64,000 nucleotides of DNA from Bog-532 sp963742875 (GTDB taxonomy: Bacteria; Actinomycetota; Actinomycetes; Streptosporangiales; Streptosporangiaceae), in assembly GCA_963742875.1 (NCBI GenBank), contig CAVUNO010000009.1, positions 62,001 to 126,000 on the forward strand, given 5' to 3'. Each line of letters opens with the position of its first letter. The first letter of the stretch is position 1. The position numbers and the translations under genes were made by a program. The notes under the pieces were generated by a model. The model was not told the origin of the DNA. It did not search any database and worked only from the letters and a program-made list of their open reading frames with translations. Positions 8,321-17,983 of the stretch are shown piece by piece.

Positions 8321-9885
8321 TAGCCCTTGAGCCTGGCCAGCAGGGCGCTGCCGGACGGGGAACCGAGACCCGTGCAGGCGTCCCAGCCGGGACCGGCCGA
8401 GTAGGCGCCGTTGTTCCCGCTGGTGATGTGGTTGAATCCGGGGACGTTGGTGCGTGGGGCCACCCCGCGGTAGAGGACCGGCTGCATCAGCCCGAACTTA
8501 TGCCCGGTGGCCTGCGCCAGCCGGGCGATCAGCCCGGCCCACAGAGGGGCGACGGCGCTGGTGCCGCCGTAGACCGCCTGCTTGCCGCCGGTCAGGACCT
8601 GGTAGCCGGTCTGCGGGTCCGCATTGCCCGCCACGTCCGGCACGCCCCGGCCGCCTGCCCCGGACGCCGCCGGCACACCGGCATTGGCCTGCCAGGACGG
8701 CACGCTGTACACGTCGCTGACGCCCCCGCCGGTCGCCCCTCCGGAGGGGCTGTCGTTCCATACCGTCTCGGAGCTGATGGCGCCGGTGCTGGTGGCTGCC
8801 TCCAGCCGGGTCCCGCCGCAGCCAAGCGCGTACGGACTCGACGCCGGGTAGTCGCAATGGTTCTTGCCGTCGGTGACGCCGTCACCACTGCCGTTGTCCC
8901 CGGACGCTACGGTCACCGTGATCCCGAGCGCCGCCGCGTCGGACAGGGCCTGGTCGAGCGCGGTGCGGGACTGTGCCGACCAGGAGTTCTCCGGGCCGCC
9001 CCAGCTGATGCTGATAACGATGGGGACGGGCGTCGCATGTGCGGCCGCGCTGATCGCATCGACGAAAGCCTGGTCCGTATTGGGCGCGAAGTACACCATC
9101 TGTGCCGCGCCGGGGGCCACCGCGCCGGCGACCTCGATGTCGAGGAGCACCTCACCGTCGGCTCCGCCCGGGTCCGAACCCGGAGCGTTGATCGCACCGT
9201 CGACGCTCGCCGCCGTGACCTCCGGCACCGGCAGGCCGAGGCCGGAGAAATACGTCTGAAGGTCGCTGGCGGAAAAACCACCGCCGAATTCCAGGATGGC
9301 GATCGTCTGGCCGGCCCCGTCCGTACCCGCCGGGAACCGGTAGGCCTGTGCGACCTGCGGCGGTGTATACGACGCAGGGGTCGCCGCCTCAGCGGACAAC
9401 CGGAAGTGCGGGCTGACCTGGGGCCGGTCGTCCAGACCCAAAACCGCGAGCACGATCCCCTGCAGCTCGGCCGGCACCATCAGGCGGCCCTCGCGGAAGC
9501 GGTGCTGTACCCGTCCCGTGCCGGTCAGGCCGGGGCTGGAGACACGGCGCAGGGTCGTGCCGAACGCCTGCGTCAGCTGAGCCGCGGTGCCCGCCACCTT
9601 GACCCGGCGGGAACCGGGATGCGTGCTGGTGACCTCCAGGCCGTCACCGGCCAGGACCTCGCGTACATGATCGATGTCGGCTGGATCGGCGCCGTAGGTG
9701 CTCGCCAGCTCTTCGGTGGATATCGTGGCCGGCCCGATGACGAGTTCGGCAGGCAGCTCGGCCCGGCGGCGGATAATCAGTGTCACCTCGATCCGTTCGC
9801 CCGGGTCGACAGGCCCAATGTCCTGGACGCCGGAAATCGTCTCGCGTTCGCTGCCCGGAAGCGGTACGAACGAACCTTCGGTCAT
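8317..9885 (-). CDS. S53 family serine-carboxyl peptidase (sedolisin/kumamolisin-like)
   Basis: A pepstatin-insensitive acid protease. The ATG at 9885 is preceded by GAGGGAG, giving 522 residues; the frame upstream (to 10194) looks non-coding. The N-terminal pro-domain (about 15-165) is of the activation-peptide type. The catalytic domain contains Glu and Asp in GEVLLDIEVAG, the oxyanion Asp in SGDNG and Ser in GGTSAVAP, then a Ca-binding-like C-terminus (TGLGSPSG). There is no signal peptide, as in several kumamolisin homologues, so how it leaves the cell is unclear. It converges with the EamA gene and diverges from the DHA2 exporter. Confidence 0.93.
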   Translation of the reverse strand: MTEGSFVPLPGSERETISGVQDIGPVDPGERIEVTLIIRRRAELPAELVIGPATISTEELASTYGADPADIDHVREVLAGDGLEVTSTHPGSRRVKVAGTAAQLTQAFGTTLRRVSSPGLTGTGRVQHRFREGRLMVPAELQGIVLAVLGLDDRPQVSPHFRLSAEAATPASYTPPQVAQAYRFPAGTDGAGQTIAILEFGGGFSASDLQTYFSGLGLPVPEVTAASVDGAINAPGSDPGGADGEVLLDIEVAGAVAPGAAQMVYFAPNTDQAFVDAISAAAHATPVPIVISISWGGPENSWSAQSRTALDQALSDAAALGITVTVASGDNGSGDGVTDGKNHCDYPASSPYALGCGGTRLEAATSTGAISSETVWNDSPSGGATGGGVSDVYSVPSWQANAGVPAASGAGGRGVPDVAGNADPQTGYQVLTGGKQAVYGGTSAVAPLWAGLIARLAQATGHKFGLMQPVLYRGVAPRTNVPGFNHITSGNNGAYSAGPGWDACTGLGSPSGSALLARLKGY

Positions 9886-10170
9886 TTCCGGCTCCCTCGG
9901 TGATGACGGTGGCCCAGATCCTGCCGCGGTTTCCCGGCTGCTGCGCCCTGCTTTGCCGTGCGGGCCCGGGCTGCTCCGCAGTGCGTGCGACCGGTTACCG
10001 AACAGCATCATCTCCCGCTCCGGCTGTGCGGGGGGCCCGGTCTGCCCAATATGTCCGGCGTATCCCGTTGCGCCCGCCCTGACGGCGGCCCGCGGACGCG
10101 GCCACTCCGCCGCGGCCGCACCGTGATGGCGCGGGACGTCCGGGTGCCAGGGCGCATACTGAGGCTGTGA

Positions 10171-11775
10171 GTGCCGCCCGCCATGCTGCCCCATGTTCCG
10201 GGGTCACCAGTGGCTAGCGCGGCGCCCCCGCCCGCCGCCGGGCAGCCGGAACTTCGCTACGCCAGCCGGGTCGGCCGCTGGGTGCTGGCCGCCACGGTGC
10301 TGGGCTCCGGCATCGCGGCAATCGACGCCACGGTGGTGGGGATCGCGCTTCCGGCGATCGGGCGCGACTTCCACGTGGAGGTCGCCACCCTGCAGTGGGT
10401 GGTCGACGCCTATACGCTTTCCCTGGCCAGCTTGCTCCTGCTCGGCGGGACACTGGGCGACCGCTACGGACGGCGCCGGGTCTTCGTGATCGGCACCATC
10501 TGGTTCGCCCTGGCGTCGCTGCTGTGCGGGCTGGCCCCGGACGCCACCACGCTCATCCTGGCCCGCGCCCTGCAGGGGGTCGGCGCCGCACTGCTGACTC
10601 CCGGCAGCCTGGCCATCTTGCAGGCCTCCTTCGTCGCGGAGGACCGTTCCAAGGCGATCGGTGCCTGGTCAGGGCTTGGCGGCCTGGCCACTGCGGTCGG
10701 GCCCTTCCTGGGCGGATGGCTGATCGGGATCAGCGCCGCGTCCTGGCGCCTGGTCTTCTTCATCAACCTGCCAGTGGCCGCGGCGGTCGTCGCCATCACC
10801 GTCCGGCACGTACCCGAGTCCAGGGCGCCGGGCGAGACGGGCCCGCTTGATGTGCCCGGGGCCGTTTCGATCACCGGGGCGCTGGTCGGGATCACCTACG
10901 GGCTCATCGCCGCCTCGGGCCAGGGCTGGTCCTCGGTGCCGGTCTTGTCGTCGCTGCTGGGGGGAATCGTCCTGCTGACGGCGTTCATCGTGATCGAGTC
11001 CCGCCGGGCCAACCCGATGCTGCCCCTCGCGGTGTTCTCATCGCGGCAGTTCTCCGCCGCCAACGCGGTCACGTTCGTCGTGTACGGGGCCCTGGGTGGC
11101 ACGCTGTTCCTGCTGCCGACCGTCCTGCAGGAGGTGTCCGGTTATAGCCCGCTCGCCTCCGGCGCCGCACTGCTCCCGGTCACCGTGATCATGCTGGCCC
11201 TGTCGGCGCGTTCCGGCGCGCTGGCGACCAGGATCGGGCCGCGTCTTCAGATGTCGGTCGGCCCCATCGTCATCGCCGCCGGGCTCCTGCTGCTCACCCG
11301 GGCCACCGGTTCCGGCAACTATGTGACCGACGTTCTGCCCGCCGTCCTGGTCTTCGGGCTGGGCCTGGCCATCAACGTGGCCCCGCTCACCTCGACCGCG
11401 ATGTCCGCCGTGCCCGCCGACCACGCCGGCATCGCGTCGGCGGTCAATAACGACGTGGCACGCGCGGCCGGTCTCATCGCGGTGGCTGTGCTCCCGGTGG
11501 CCGCCGGGATCACCGGGGACAGCTACCTGCACCCCGCGGCACTGTCGGCCGGATTCCGCAATGCGCTGATCATCGCGGCCATCGCCTGTGTCGCGGGTGG
11601 CCTGCTGGCCGCCGCCACCATCCGAAATCCCCCTCGCAGGCGCGCGCGGCCCACCGGACCGGAACGCCGGGCGCAGCGCGACGTTCACTGCGGTCTCGAC
11701 GGCCCCCCGCTGCGCGGCAACCCGGCCCCCTCCGCGGACGACAGGAGCACCCCGGCCCGCACGGGACCGGGATAG
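10171..11775 (+). CDS. MFS transporter, DHA2 (EmrB/QacA) 14-helix drug exporter
   Basis: A proton-driven exporter of about 530 residues. The N-terminus is short and Pro/Ala-rich before the first helix. Motif A appears as GDRYGRRR, motif C-like GxxxGPxxGG as AVGPFLGGW, and motif D1-like IDATVVGIALP follows helix 1; 14 hydrophobic segments are predictable. GTG 10171, ATG 10183 and GTG 10210 are all possible starts. The hydrophilic C-terminal tail is Pro/Arg-rich. A strong hairpin (11851-11887) terminates the unit. No adjacent TetR regulator is present, so control and substrate are unknown. Confidence 0.9.
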   Translation: MPPAMLPHVPGSPVASAAPPPAAGQPELRYASRVGRWVLAATVLGSGIAAIDATVVGIALPAIGRDFHVEVATLQWVVDAYTLSLASLLLLGGTLGDRYGRRRVFVIGTIWFALASLLCGLAPDATTLILARALQGVGAALLTPGSLAILQASFVAEDRSKAIGAWSGLGGLATAVGPFLGGWLIGISAASWRLVFFINLPVAAAVVAITVRHVPESRAPGETGPLDVPGAVSITGALVGITYGLIAASGQGWSSVPVLSSLLGGIVLLTAFIVIESRRANPMLPLAVFSSRQFSAANAVTFVVYGALGGTLFLLPTVLQEVSGYSPLASGAALLPVTVIMLALSARSGALATRIGPRLQMSVGPIVIAAGLLLLTRATGSGNYVTDVLPAVLVFGLGLAINVAPLTSTAMSAVPADHAGIASAVNNDVARAAGLIAVAVLPVAAGITGDSYLHPAALSAGFRNALIIAAIACVAGGLLAAATIRNPPRRRARPTGPERRAQRDVHCGLDGPPLRGNPAPSADDRSTPARTGPG

Positions 11776-11850
11776 CCAGGGCGCGGCCCCGCCGGACGAC
11801 GCGGCGCTCCGGACGCCGGCCCCGTCCCTCCTCACGCTGAACGCCGAAGC

Positions 11851-11887
11851 TCCCCCGCTGGCGCCCAAGTGGGGCGCCAGCGGGGGA
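11851..11887 (+). terminator. Strong 16-bp stem-loop
   Basis: Perfect 16-bp arms (11851-11866, 11872-11887) with a 5-base loop lie between the exporter stop (11775) and proA (11924). There is no U-tract, as is common for actinobacterial terminators. Confidence 0.65.
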
Positions 11888-11923
11888 CGGAGGCTGGGAT
11901 GATGAAGGGCGGGAGGCAAAGCG

Positions 11924-13225
11924 ATGACGAGGATGACAGGTGCTACCGAGCCGGCTTCCGCCCGGAACGAGAACGTGGAGTTCCCGTCCGACCCGGAGGC
12001 GGTCGCAGCCGTCCGGGCGGCCGCGGAGGCGGCCCACCGCGCCGCGGGGAGCCTGGCCCGCGCGCCCGAGGACGCCATCAGCGGTGCGCTCCGCGCGATG
12101 GCGGACCGGCTGGGCCGTTCCGCCGGCGCGATCGGCGCGGCGAACGAGGAAGACATGCGGGCCGCGCAAACGGCCGGCCTGACCGGGGCGCTGAAGGACC
12201 GGCTGCGGCTGGACGGCAGCCGCCTGGAGGGGATGGCCGATCAGCTGCTGGCGCTGGCCGAGGTGCCGGCTGAGCCGGTCAGCCGGATGGTCCGAGAGCT
12301 ACCGGGTGAGCTTATCGCCGAGGAACGGCGCCGGCCGGTCGGGGTGATCGGAGCCAACTTCGAGGCCCGGCCGAACGTGGTGGCCGATATCGCTTCCCAG
12401 CTGATCAAGTCGCGGAACGCCGGGGTCCTGCGCACGGGTTCCGCGGCGCTCCGGTCCGCCATCGCCCTCGCCGATGAGGTCGTCGCCCCCGCCCTGGCCG
12501 ACGCGGGCCTCGACCCCGCCGCGATCCAGCTCCTCCGCGTACCCGGGCAGGCAGCCGCGTACGCGCTGGTCGGTGAGCCCGGGCTGATCCCGCTGGTCAT
12601 CTTGCGCGGCAGCGGCGCGAGCACCCGGGCGCTGGCCTTGGCGGGGGCACGCCGCGGGGTGCGGACGCTGGCCCACGCAGACGGTGGCGCCGTCCTCTAC
12701 ATCGATGCCTCCGCGGACCGGCTGCGGGCGGCCCAGCTCATCGAGACCAGCCTCGACCGCCTCGGCGTCTGCAACCGCCTGAATCTCCTGCTGGTGAGCG
12801 GGCAGATCTGGGATGCGCTGCTGCCGGAAGTGACCGCACTGCTGGCCCGGCTGGGCGTGGCCGCGTCGCTGCCACCGCACCGGCACCCGCTCGGGCACGA
12901 ATGGGCGCTGGACACCGGTCATGAGGCGACGGTCACCGTGGCCAAGGCCGCCGATGCCGCGGACGCCGCCACGGTCGCCAATCGGGAGACGTCCGGCCTC
13001 GCGGCGGCGATCGTCGCGGAGGACCGTGATGCCGTCGGTGTGTTCCTGGACACCTACGCCGGCACCGGCGCCTTCTGGAATGCCACGCCCCGGCTGCTCG
13101 ACGGGTTCAAGCTGCTGGCCGTGCCTGAGACGGGCATCAACATCGATAAGGTGCCCGGCCCGCGCGGGCCTGTGACCTTCCGCGACCTGTACCTGCGGCA
13201 GTTCGTGGTCGTGCCCAAGCCGTGA
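11924..13225 (+). CDS. proA: Gamma-glutamyl phosphate reductase
   Basis: NADPH-dependent reduction of glutamyl-5-phosphate to glutamate semialdehyde in proline synthesis. It has 433 residues, close to the family norm, with an aldehyde-dehydrogenase fold. The catalytic Cys is in GVCNRLN; GANFEARPN corresponds to the ProA substrate region usually read as YESRPN, and TGINIDKVPGPRGPVT near the end is a ProA-type C-terminus. The motif divergence (for example HADG for the usual HxxG) makes it a somewhat distant member, so another semialdehyde dehydrogenase role is possible. Its stop overlaps the GTG of the next gene, implying translational coupling. The kinase partner proB is not in the window. Confidence 0.85.
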   Translation: MTRMTGATEPASARNENVEFPSDPEAVAAVRAAAEAAHRAAGSLARAPEDAISGALRAMADRLGRSAGAIGAANEEDMRAAQTAGLTGALKDRLRLDGSRLEGMADQLLALAEVPAEPVSRMVRELPGELIAEERRRPVGVIGANFEARPNVVADIASQLIKSRNAGVLRTGSAALRSAIALADEVVAPALADAGLDPAAIQLLRVPGQAAAYALVGEPGLIPLVILRGSGASTRALALAGARRGVRTLAHADGGAVLYIDASADRLRAAQLIETSLDRLGVCNRLNLLLVSGQIWDALLPEVTALLARLGVAASLPPHRHPLGHEWALDTGHEATVTVAKAADAADAATVANRETSGLAAAIVAEDRDAVGVFLDTYAGTGAFWNATPRLLDGFKLLAVPETGINIDKVPGPRGPVTFRDLYLRQFVVVPKP

Positions 13226-14536
13226 CGGACGGGGCCGGTGACGCCGCCCCCGCCCGGCCGAGCGGCGCCGCCCGCGCCCAAGCCGTGACGGACGGGCTCG
13301 CCCAGGTGACCGCCCTGCTGTCGGCGGAGGGCCAGGAACTGCTGGCCCGGGTGGCCGCCGCGCGTGCCGCCGGGGAGCCCCCGCTGGCGCTGGCGTCCCG
13401 GCTGCGCCGGGACTACCCGGCCGGACTGGTGGCCGCCGCGACCGCCCAGGACGAGCTTCGCCGCGCCGCGGCCGAGAAGTTCAGCCGGGCCGGGCAGATG
13501 CTGTTCACCCGGCCCGGGCTGGAGCAGGCCTCGTCGGAAACGGCCGCCCGGCACCGGGCCCGCCGCCTCGCCGGGGCGACGGCCGGCCGTCTCGCCGACC
13601 TAGCATGCGGCATCGGCGGCGACCTGATCGTGCTGGCGGCCGGCCGCGAGGTGCTCGCCGTCGACCGGGATGCGGTGCCCCTGCGGATGGCCGCTCACAA
13701 CGCCGGCGTGTACGACGTGGCGGCCGGAGTCGTCACCTGCGAGGCCGAAGTGCGGGACGTCAGCCTCGACGGTATCGGCGCCGTGTTCGCGGATCCGGCC
13801 CGCCGCCTCGCCGGCGCCGCCGCGAGCCGGAGGCTGCGCCCGGGCGATAGTGAGCCGCCGCTGGCGTGGTGCTTCGCGCTGACCAGCCGGGCTCCCCGCG
13901 GTAGCCGTCAAGGCCGCGCCCGGCCTGCCCGCCGGGATCGTCCCGGCCGGCTGGGAAACCGAGTTCGTGGCGGACGGCCGGGACCTGAAGGAGGCGGTGC
14001 TGTGGTCGCCCGCCCTCGCCACGGCCCCGGCCCGCGCGACGATCCTCCCAGCGGGGCACACGCTGCTCCCCGAGCCCAGGGAAGAGCCCGGGCAACAGCC
14101 GGGGGAGACGCCCGGGAAGAGGCCGGGGGAGGATGCTGCGGGGGCCGTCCCTATCGCCCCGCCGGGAGAGTTCCTCTTCGACCCGAATCCGGCCGTGACC
14201 CGGGCCGGCCTGGTCGAGACGCTGGCCCGGCAGCTCGGCGCCTGGAAGATCGATCCGCGCATCGCGTTCCTGTCCTCCGGCACCGCCCAGGGCACGCCCT
14301 TCGCGCGGACCTTGCGCGTGGTCGAGTCCGCCCCGTGGAACGAGAAGGACTTCGCCCGGCGGCTGCGCGCCCTCGGCATCGGAGCCGCCGACATCCGCCG
14401 GCGGGGCCTGGCGGGTGACGTGGGCCAGATCCACCGCCGGCTCAAGCTGGCCGGCCCGCACCGGGCCACCCTCGTGCTCACCCGGGTCAACGACAAGCCG
14501 TGGGGCCTGATCTGCGTGGAACCCGGCCGGGGCTGA
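13222..14536 (+). pseudogene. THUMP-like class I methyltransferase, frameshifted
   Basis: The N-terminal half carries the SAM-binding motif (LADLACGIGGD, then VLAVDRD) and a DPARR-type motif IV (FADPARR). The C-terminal THUMP-like domain (FLFDPNPAVTRAGLVETLA ... RRGLAGD) is in another frame. The break is near 13890: adding or removing one base after TSR restores LPAVAVKAAPG and a protein of about 438 residues. The family is common in Actinobacteria and is thought to modify RNA. It begins at GTG 13222, overlapping the proA stop by 4 bases. The middle contains a Glu/Pro/Gly-rich insertion (about 14070-14160). It may be one intact gene if the base call is wrong. Confidence 0.8.
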
Positions 14537-14850
14537 GCGCCCGCAGTCCTGGCCGAAGATTCGCAAAGCAGAGTGGTACGCCGCGTGGCTCAGCTGCGTC
14601 GTGGCCGGAGAGCACTTGTGACGGCCTGCTAGCTCAGGTTTTCCGGCATCCTGGGAGGATGCACAAGACCTCGGGCCAGCGTGATCCGGCTGCGGCGTTC
14701 CCGCTCCCGGTGCCGCGCGATGCCGTCTCCCGCCAGGTGCCGGAAATGGGCGGTTTCAGCTGGTCTACCCGGGCCGCGCCCGCCTGACCCGCCGCCGCGT
14801 ACGCGGGGAATCAATTAGCCGAACGGACCTGGCCGGGGGGGCCAGATCCA
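14537..14850. other. Intergenic, nothing recognised
   Basis: About 310 bases between the methyltransferase and the VIT gene. Short frames on both strands lack family signatures, and no clear terminator or RNA fold stands out. Confidence 0.5.
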
Positions 14851-15633
14851 GTGGACGGTCCGGAATGGGAGATGATCCACCAGGTGACAGACGACGAGAC
14901 GCGCCAGCCGTCCTACGCGACCGGTGCGGCCGCGGCCGGGGCCGGCTGGTCGCACCGGCACCGCGACGTCTCCGGCGGCACCCTGCGCCCCACGGTCTTC
15001 GGCGCGGTCGACGGGCTGGTGACCAACGCCTCCCTGATCGCGGGGGTCGGCGGCGGCGGAGTGTCCGCCCACGCGGTCGTCCTCACCGGCGTCGCTGCCC
15101 TGGTCGCCGGGGCGTTCTCGATGGGCACCGGGGAGTACATCTCGGTCACGAACCAGAACGAGCTCGTGCACGCCGAGGTCAACCTGGAACGCAGCATGCT
15201 CGCCCGGTTCCCCGCCGCCGAGGAGGCGGAACTGGCCGACTATTTCAGCGAGTACGGTGCCGACGCCGAGACCGCGGCCCGGATGGCCGCCGCCGTGTCC
15301 AAGGATCCGGGCACCGCGCTGCGGGTGCACACCCGCGAGGAGCTTGGCGTTGACCCCACCGAGCTGCCGTCCCCCGCGCTGGCCGGCGTGGCCTCGCTGT
15401 TCGCCTTCTCTCTCGGCGCGCTGTTGCCGCTGCTGCCGTACCTGGTCGGCTTCCCGGTCCTGGCCGCCACGCTCGTTATCACCGCGGTGGCCCTGGCGGC
15501 GGGCGGGATGATCGTCGGCAAGCTCACCGGGCGGTCGGTGCTGCGTTCCGGCCTCCGTCAGCTTGTCCTCGGCGGTGTGGCCATCGGCGTGACCTACGCG
15601 ATCGGCGTCCTCGTTGGTCATCACACCGGCTGA
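14851..15633 (+). CDS. VIT1/CCC1-type iron/manganese transporter
   Basis: A membrane protein of about 260 residues that exports or sequesters Fe2+/Mn2+. The start is GTG 14851, with ATG 14872 as an alternative. The hydrophilic N-terminus is followed by helix 1 with the family signature TVFGAVDGLVTNASLI. Helix 2 ends in GAFSMGTGEYISV. A cytosolic Glu-rich metal-binding segment lies at about 110-165, then three C-terminal helices including SLGALLPLLPYL. All conserved features of the short bacterial VIT form are present. It is monocistronic with no visible metal-responsive operator. Confidence 0.92.
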   Translation: MDGPEWEMIHQVTDDETRQPSYATGAAAAGAGWSHRHRDVSGGTLRPTVFGAVDGLVTNASLIAGVGGGGVSAHAVVLTGVAALVAGAFSMGTGEYISVTNQNELVHAEVNLERSMLARFPAAEEAELADYFSEYGADAETAARMAAAVSKDPGTALRVHTREELGVDPTELPSPALAGVASLFAFSLGALLPLLPYLVGFPVLAATLVITAVALAAGGMIVGKLTGRSVLRSGLRQLVLGGVAIGVTYAIGVLVGHHTG

Positions 15634-15731
15634 GCAAACCGTACCCGGCCAGTCCGGAGCACGCTGACTCCGGGTGCGGAGCGCTAGGCTTACCGGGCCG
15701 TACCGTTCCTGCCGCAGGAGATGCGCTCCCG

Positions 15732-16283
15732 ATGAGTTCCGGCCGCCCCGTACTCGATCTGCTTGACCGTTTCCAGCCGCGCGGCGAGGCGGAGGCGGCC
15801 GACGTCCGGCGGACGCGTGAGCTGGCGGCCAGCACGGCGGATCCGTGGCTGCGTTCGAGCCCGCTGCACGTCACCGCGTCGGCGGTGATCGTGCACCCGG
15901 ACAGCGGCCGCGTGCTGCTGCGCTGGCATCAGCGTCAGCAGGCGTGGCTTCAGGTCGGCGGTCACGGCGATCCAGGGGAGAGTGATCCGCTGGCCATCGC
16001 GCTGCGCGAAGCGCGCGAGGAGAGCGGCCTGACCGACCTGGAGCCGTGGCCGGACGCGGAACTGTGCCAGGTGGCGATCGTCTCGGTGCCGGCGAACAGC
16101 AAGGAGCCCGCGCACGAGCACGCCGACGTCCGGTTTATCTTCGCCACGCGCGATCCGGACGCGGCCCGGGCGGAGTCTCCCGGCGCGCCGCTGCGCTGGC
16201 TTCCCGCCAGGGAGGCCGTGGACGCCACGTCCGAGGCCAACCTGCGCGACATGCTGTCCCGGGTGGAGCGCCTGCTCAGCTGA
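15732..16283 (+). CDS. Nudix hydrolase
   Basis: Hydrolyses a nucleoside-diphosphate-linked substrate. It has 183 residues from ATG 15732, with AGGAG about 12 bases upstream. The Nudix box is complete: G-x5-E-x7-REAREESGL (GHGDPGESD ... ALREAREESGL), and the N-terminal strand SAVIVHPDSGRVLLRWH precedes it. The C-terminal segment (HEHADVRFIFATRDPDA ... LRWLPAREA) is usual for actinobacterial Nudix proteins of the ADP-ribose/coenzyme-type group. The real substrate cannot be read. Confidence 0.92.
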   Translation: MSSGRPVLDLLDRFQPRGEAEAADVRRTRELAASTADPWLRSSPLHVTASAVIVHPDSGRVLLRWHQRQQAWLQVGGHGDPGESDPLAIALREAREESGLTDLEPWPDAELCQVAIVSVPANSKEPAHEHADVRFIFATRDPDAARAESPGAPLRWLPAREAVDATSEANLRDMLSRVERLLS

Positions 16284-16429
16284 CCGGCAGTCCGGGACGG
16301 CCGGCCCGGTTGGCTGGTCAGGCTCCTGCCCGAGCCCGTTCGGCATCCGGTCCTTGACCTTGTCCCAGGGGCAAGCCGCACTCTTGAGGCACCCGGACGA
16401 TGCGACTTCGCCGTCCCCCTCGTCCCCGG

Positions 16430-16699
16430 TCAGGTCAGATAGAGGGCGCGCAGGGTCACGATGAGGGCCACCAGCGCCACCGCCAGCAGCGCCTTGACGA
16501 CCAGGCTCCTTTCGTAGCCGGCGGGCTCGCGGATCTCGCGCCGCCTCGACGGCGCCCGGCTCTCGGCGGAACCGCCCGGGATCTCCCGCTGGCCCGGCGG
16601 CCCCCGGCGGCGGGCCAGCGTCATGGACAGGCCCTCGCTTCCGCTGTCTTCCCGCGCTGAACCCGCGTGCTGGCTTCCATCTGTCCCCCGCACTACCAA
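16430..16699 (-). CDS. Possible small tail-anchored membrane protein
   Basis: An 89-residue frame with TTG at 16699 (or GTG 16693, or ATG at 16624) and no strong ribosome site. The N-terminal two thirds is Arg/Gly/Ser-rich and hydrophilic; the last about 22 residues form a single hydrophobic helix (KALLAVALVALIVTLRAL). That layout fits a tail-anchored protein. No homologue is recognised and a shadow frame overlaps it on the other strand, so it is only a candidate. The palindromes at 16861-16926 lie in its upstream region. Confidence 0.4.
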   Translation of the reverse strand: MVVRGTDGSQHAGSAREDSGSEGLSMTLARRRGPPGQREIPGGSAESRAPSRRREIREPAGYERSLVVKALLAVALVALIVTLRALYLT

Positions 16700-16860
16700 C
16701 CAGAAGTAGCCTTATAATCACGTTCTGTTCGTTTACCAAGGTAGCAGTGCTTTCGTGTGAAGGCGAGATACCCTACGCCGACCGGGACAACGTTCGCCGG
16801 AGTTCCGCTGCGGCGGGGCCGTCAGCGCGTCTGTTAGCCCGAAGTTCCCCCCGAGCCGAT

Positions 16861-16926
16861 TGGTCAACGCGTTTGACCAGGTGGTAGAACCCTTGATCAC
16901 GGAAATTACATGACTACGTAGTCATG
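16861..16926. promoter_or_regulatory. Two palindromic operator-like sites
   Basis: TGGTCAA (16861-16867) and TTGACCA (16873-16879) are perfect 7-bp arms around 5 bases. Thirty bases on, CATGACTACGTAGTCATG (16909-16926) is an 18-bp perfect palindrome. Such sites usually bind dimeric TetR, GntR or MarR regulators, but no regulator gene is adjacent. Confidence 0.5.
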
Positions 16927-16980
16927 AGCTGAGGCTGTTTCACCTGGTCAGCGCCTATATCGGTTCGCCACTGGGGGGAA

Positions 16981-17703
16981 CTACGGGTTAGCGCGCCTGC
17001 TCTCGGCCGCCGGGGCCGCCGGGTCCGCTGGGGCCGCCGGGTCCGCCGGGTCCGCCGGGTCCGCTGGGGCCGCCGGGTCCGCCGGGGCCGCCGGGTCCGC
17101 CGGGGCCGCCGGGTTTGTCGACCGGGCGGGTGATGGCTTCCCGAACGCGGGCGAGCAGGGCCGCCTCGGTGAACGGTAGGCGGTCACCGCGCCGACCTTC
17201 GGGTCGGCCAGGTGGCGCGTCATCTTGCGCAGCGAGTCCGGCTCGGAGATGATGTCGGCGTCCATGATCAGGAGCGCTTCCATCCAGTCGTCGGCCAGGA
17301 TGGTGATCAGGCCGTGGTTGAGCGTGTGTGCCTTGCCCTGACCGCCTTTCTCCCGGCGCAGGTGGATGACGCTACCGGGGTACTGCGCAGCCTTGCCGAG
17401 GATCACATCCGGTGTCCCATCCGTGCTCGCGTCGTCGACCACGAAGATCCGTAGCGCATTCTGCGGATAATCCAGCAGCATCAGCCGGTCGATCGACGTC
17501 CCGATGACCGCGGCCTCGTTCCAGGCCGGGATCACGATCGCGACCCGGGGAAAGTACGGCTTGCACGCGCCGTAGTGGTTGCGCAGGAAATGGGCCGCGA
17601 TGAGCAGGAATTGACAGGCGGCGGCCACTTCCGGAACGGCGCCGGCCATGACGAGGACGATGAGGAGCCAGTCACCTCCGGTGCGGAGATCATGACTCAC
17701 CAC
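16981..17703 (-). pseudogene. Family 2 glycosyltransferase, 3'-truncated
   Basis: The segment from 17703 starts with a membrane helix (DWLLIVLVMAGAVPEVAAACQ) and continues into a GT-A fold: VAIVIPAWNEA, VVDDASTDGT and MDADI, the nucleotide and metal-binding motifs of processive GT2 enzymes. After VGAVTAYRS the family sequence stops, before the acceptor-site and QxxRW motifs. A low-complexity tail of AAPADP-type repeats encoded by 9-bp tandem repeats (about 17000-17120) replaces it. The enzyme cannot be functional. It forms the right edge of a cluster of gene pieces (16981-18426). Confidence 0.75.
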
Positions 17704-17725
17704 AATCAGGCCCGCGCCAGGGCGC

Positions 17726-17983
17726 TCACGGCGATCCGGACGGAATCGTAGACGCCGATGTCCCGGCAATGGTGGCATCACTTCCGGCCACCAGGTGCAC
17801 CCCGGCGTCCGCCATCGCCGCGATGCGGCGGGCCGACGGGCAGGACCACTTCTCGTTCACCTCGACCATCGCGCCCGCACGCGCCACCCGGCCGGCCAGG
17901 TGGGCCAGCAGGGGGGCGGCGATGCCGGCGGCGGCGAACTTCTCCCGCGCGTACGCCAGCGGCCGCAGTTCCGCGTCGACGGT
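17726..17983 (-). pseudogene. PHP-domain phosphoesterase fragment
   Basis: About 80 residues are recognisable: LRPLAYAREKF, then AMVEVNEKWSCPSAR and AGVHLVAGSDA, the C-terminal strands of PHP (polymerase and histidinol phosphatase) enzymes, where the Asp of GSD normally binds metal. The normally following His is replaced. There is no start and no N-terminal metal-binding HxH. It joins directly to the response-regulator piece at 17983 with a change of frame. Confidence 0.6.
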
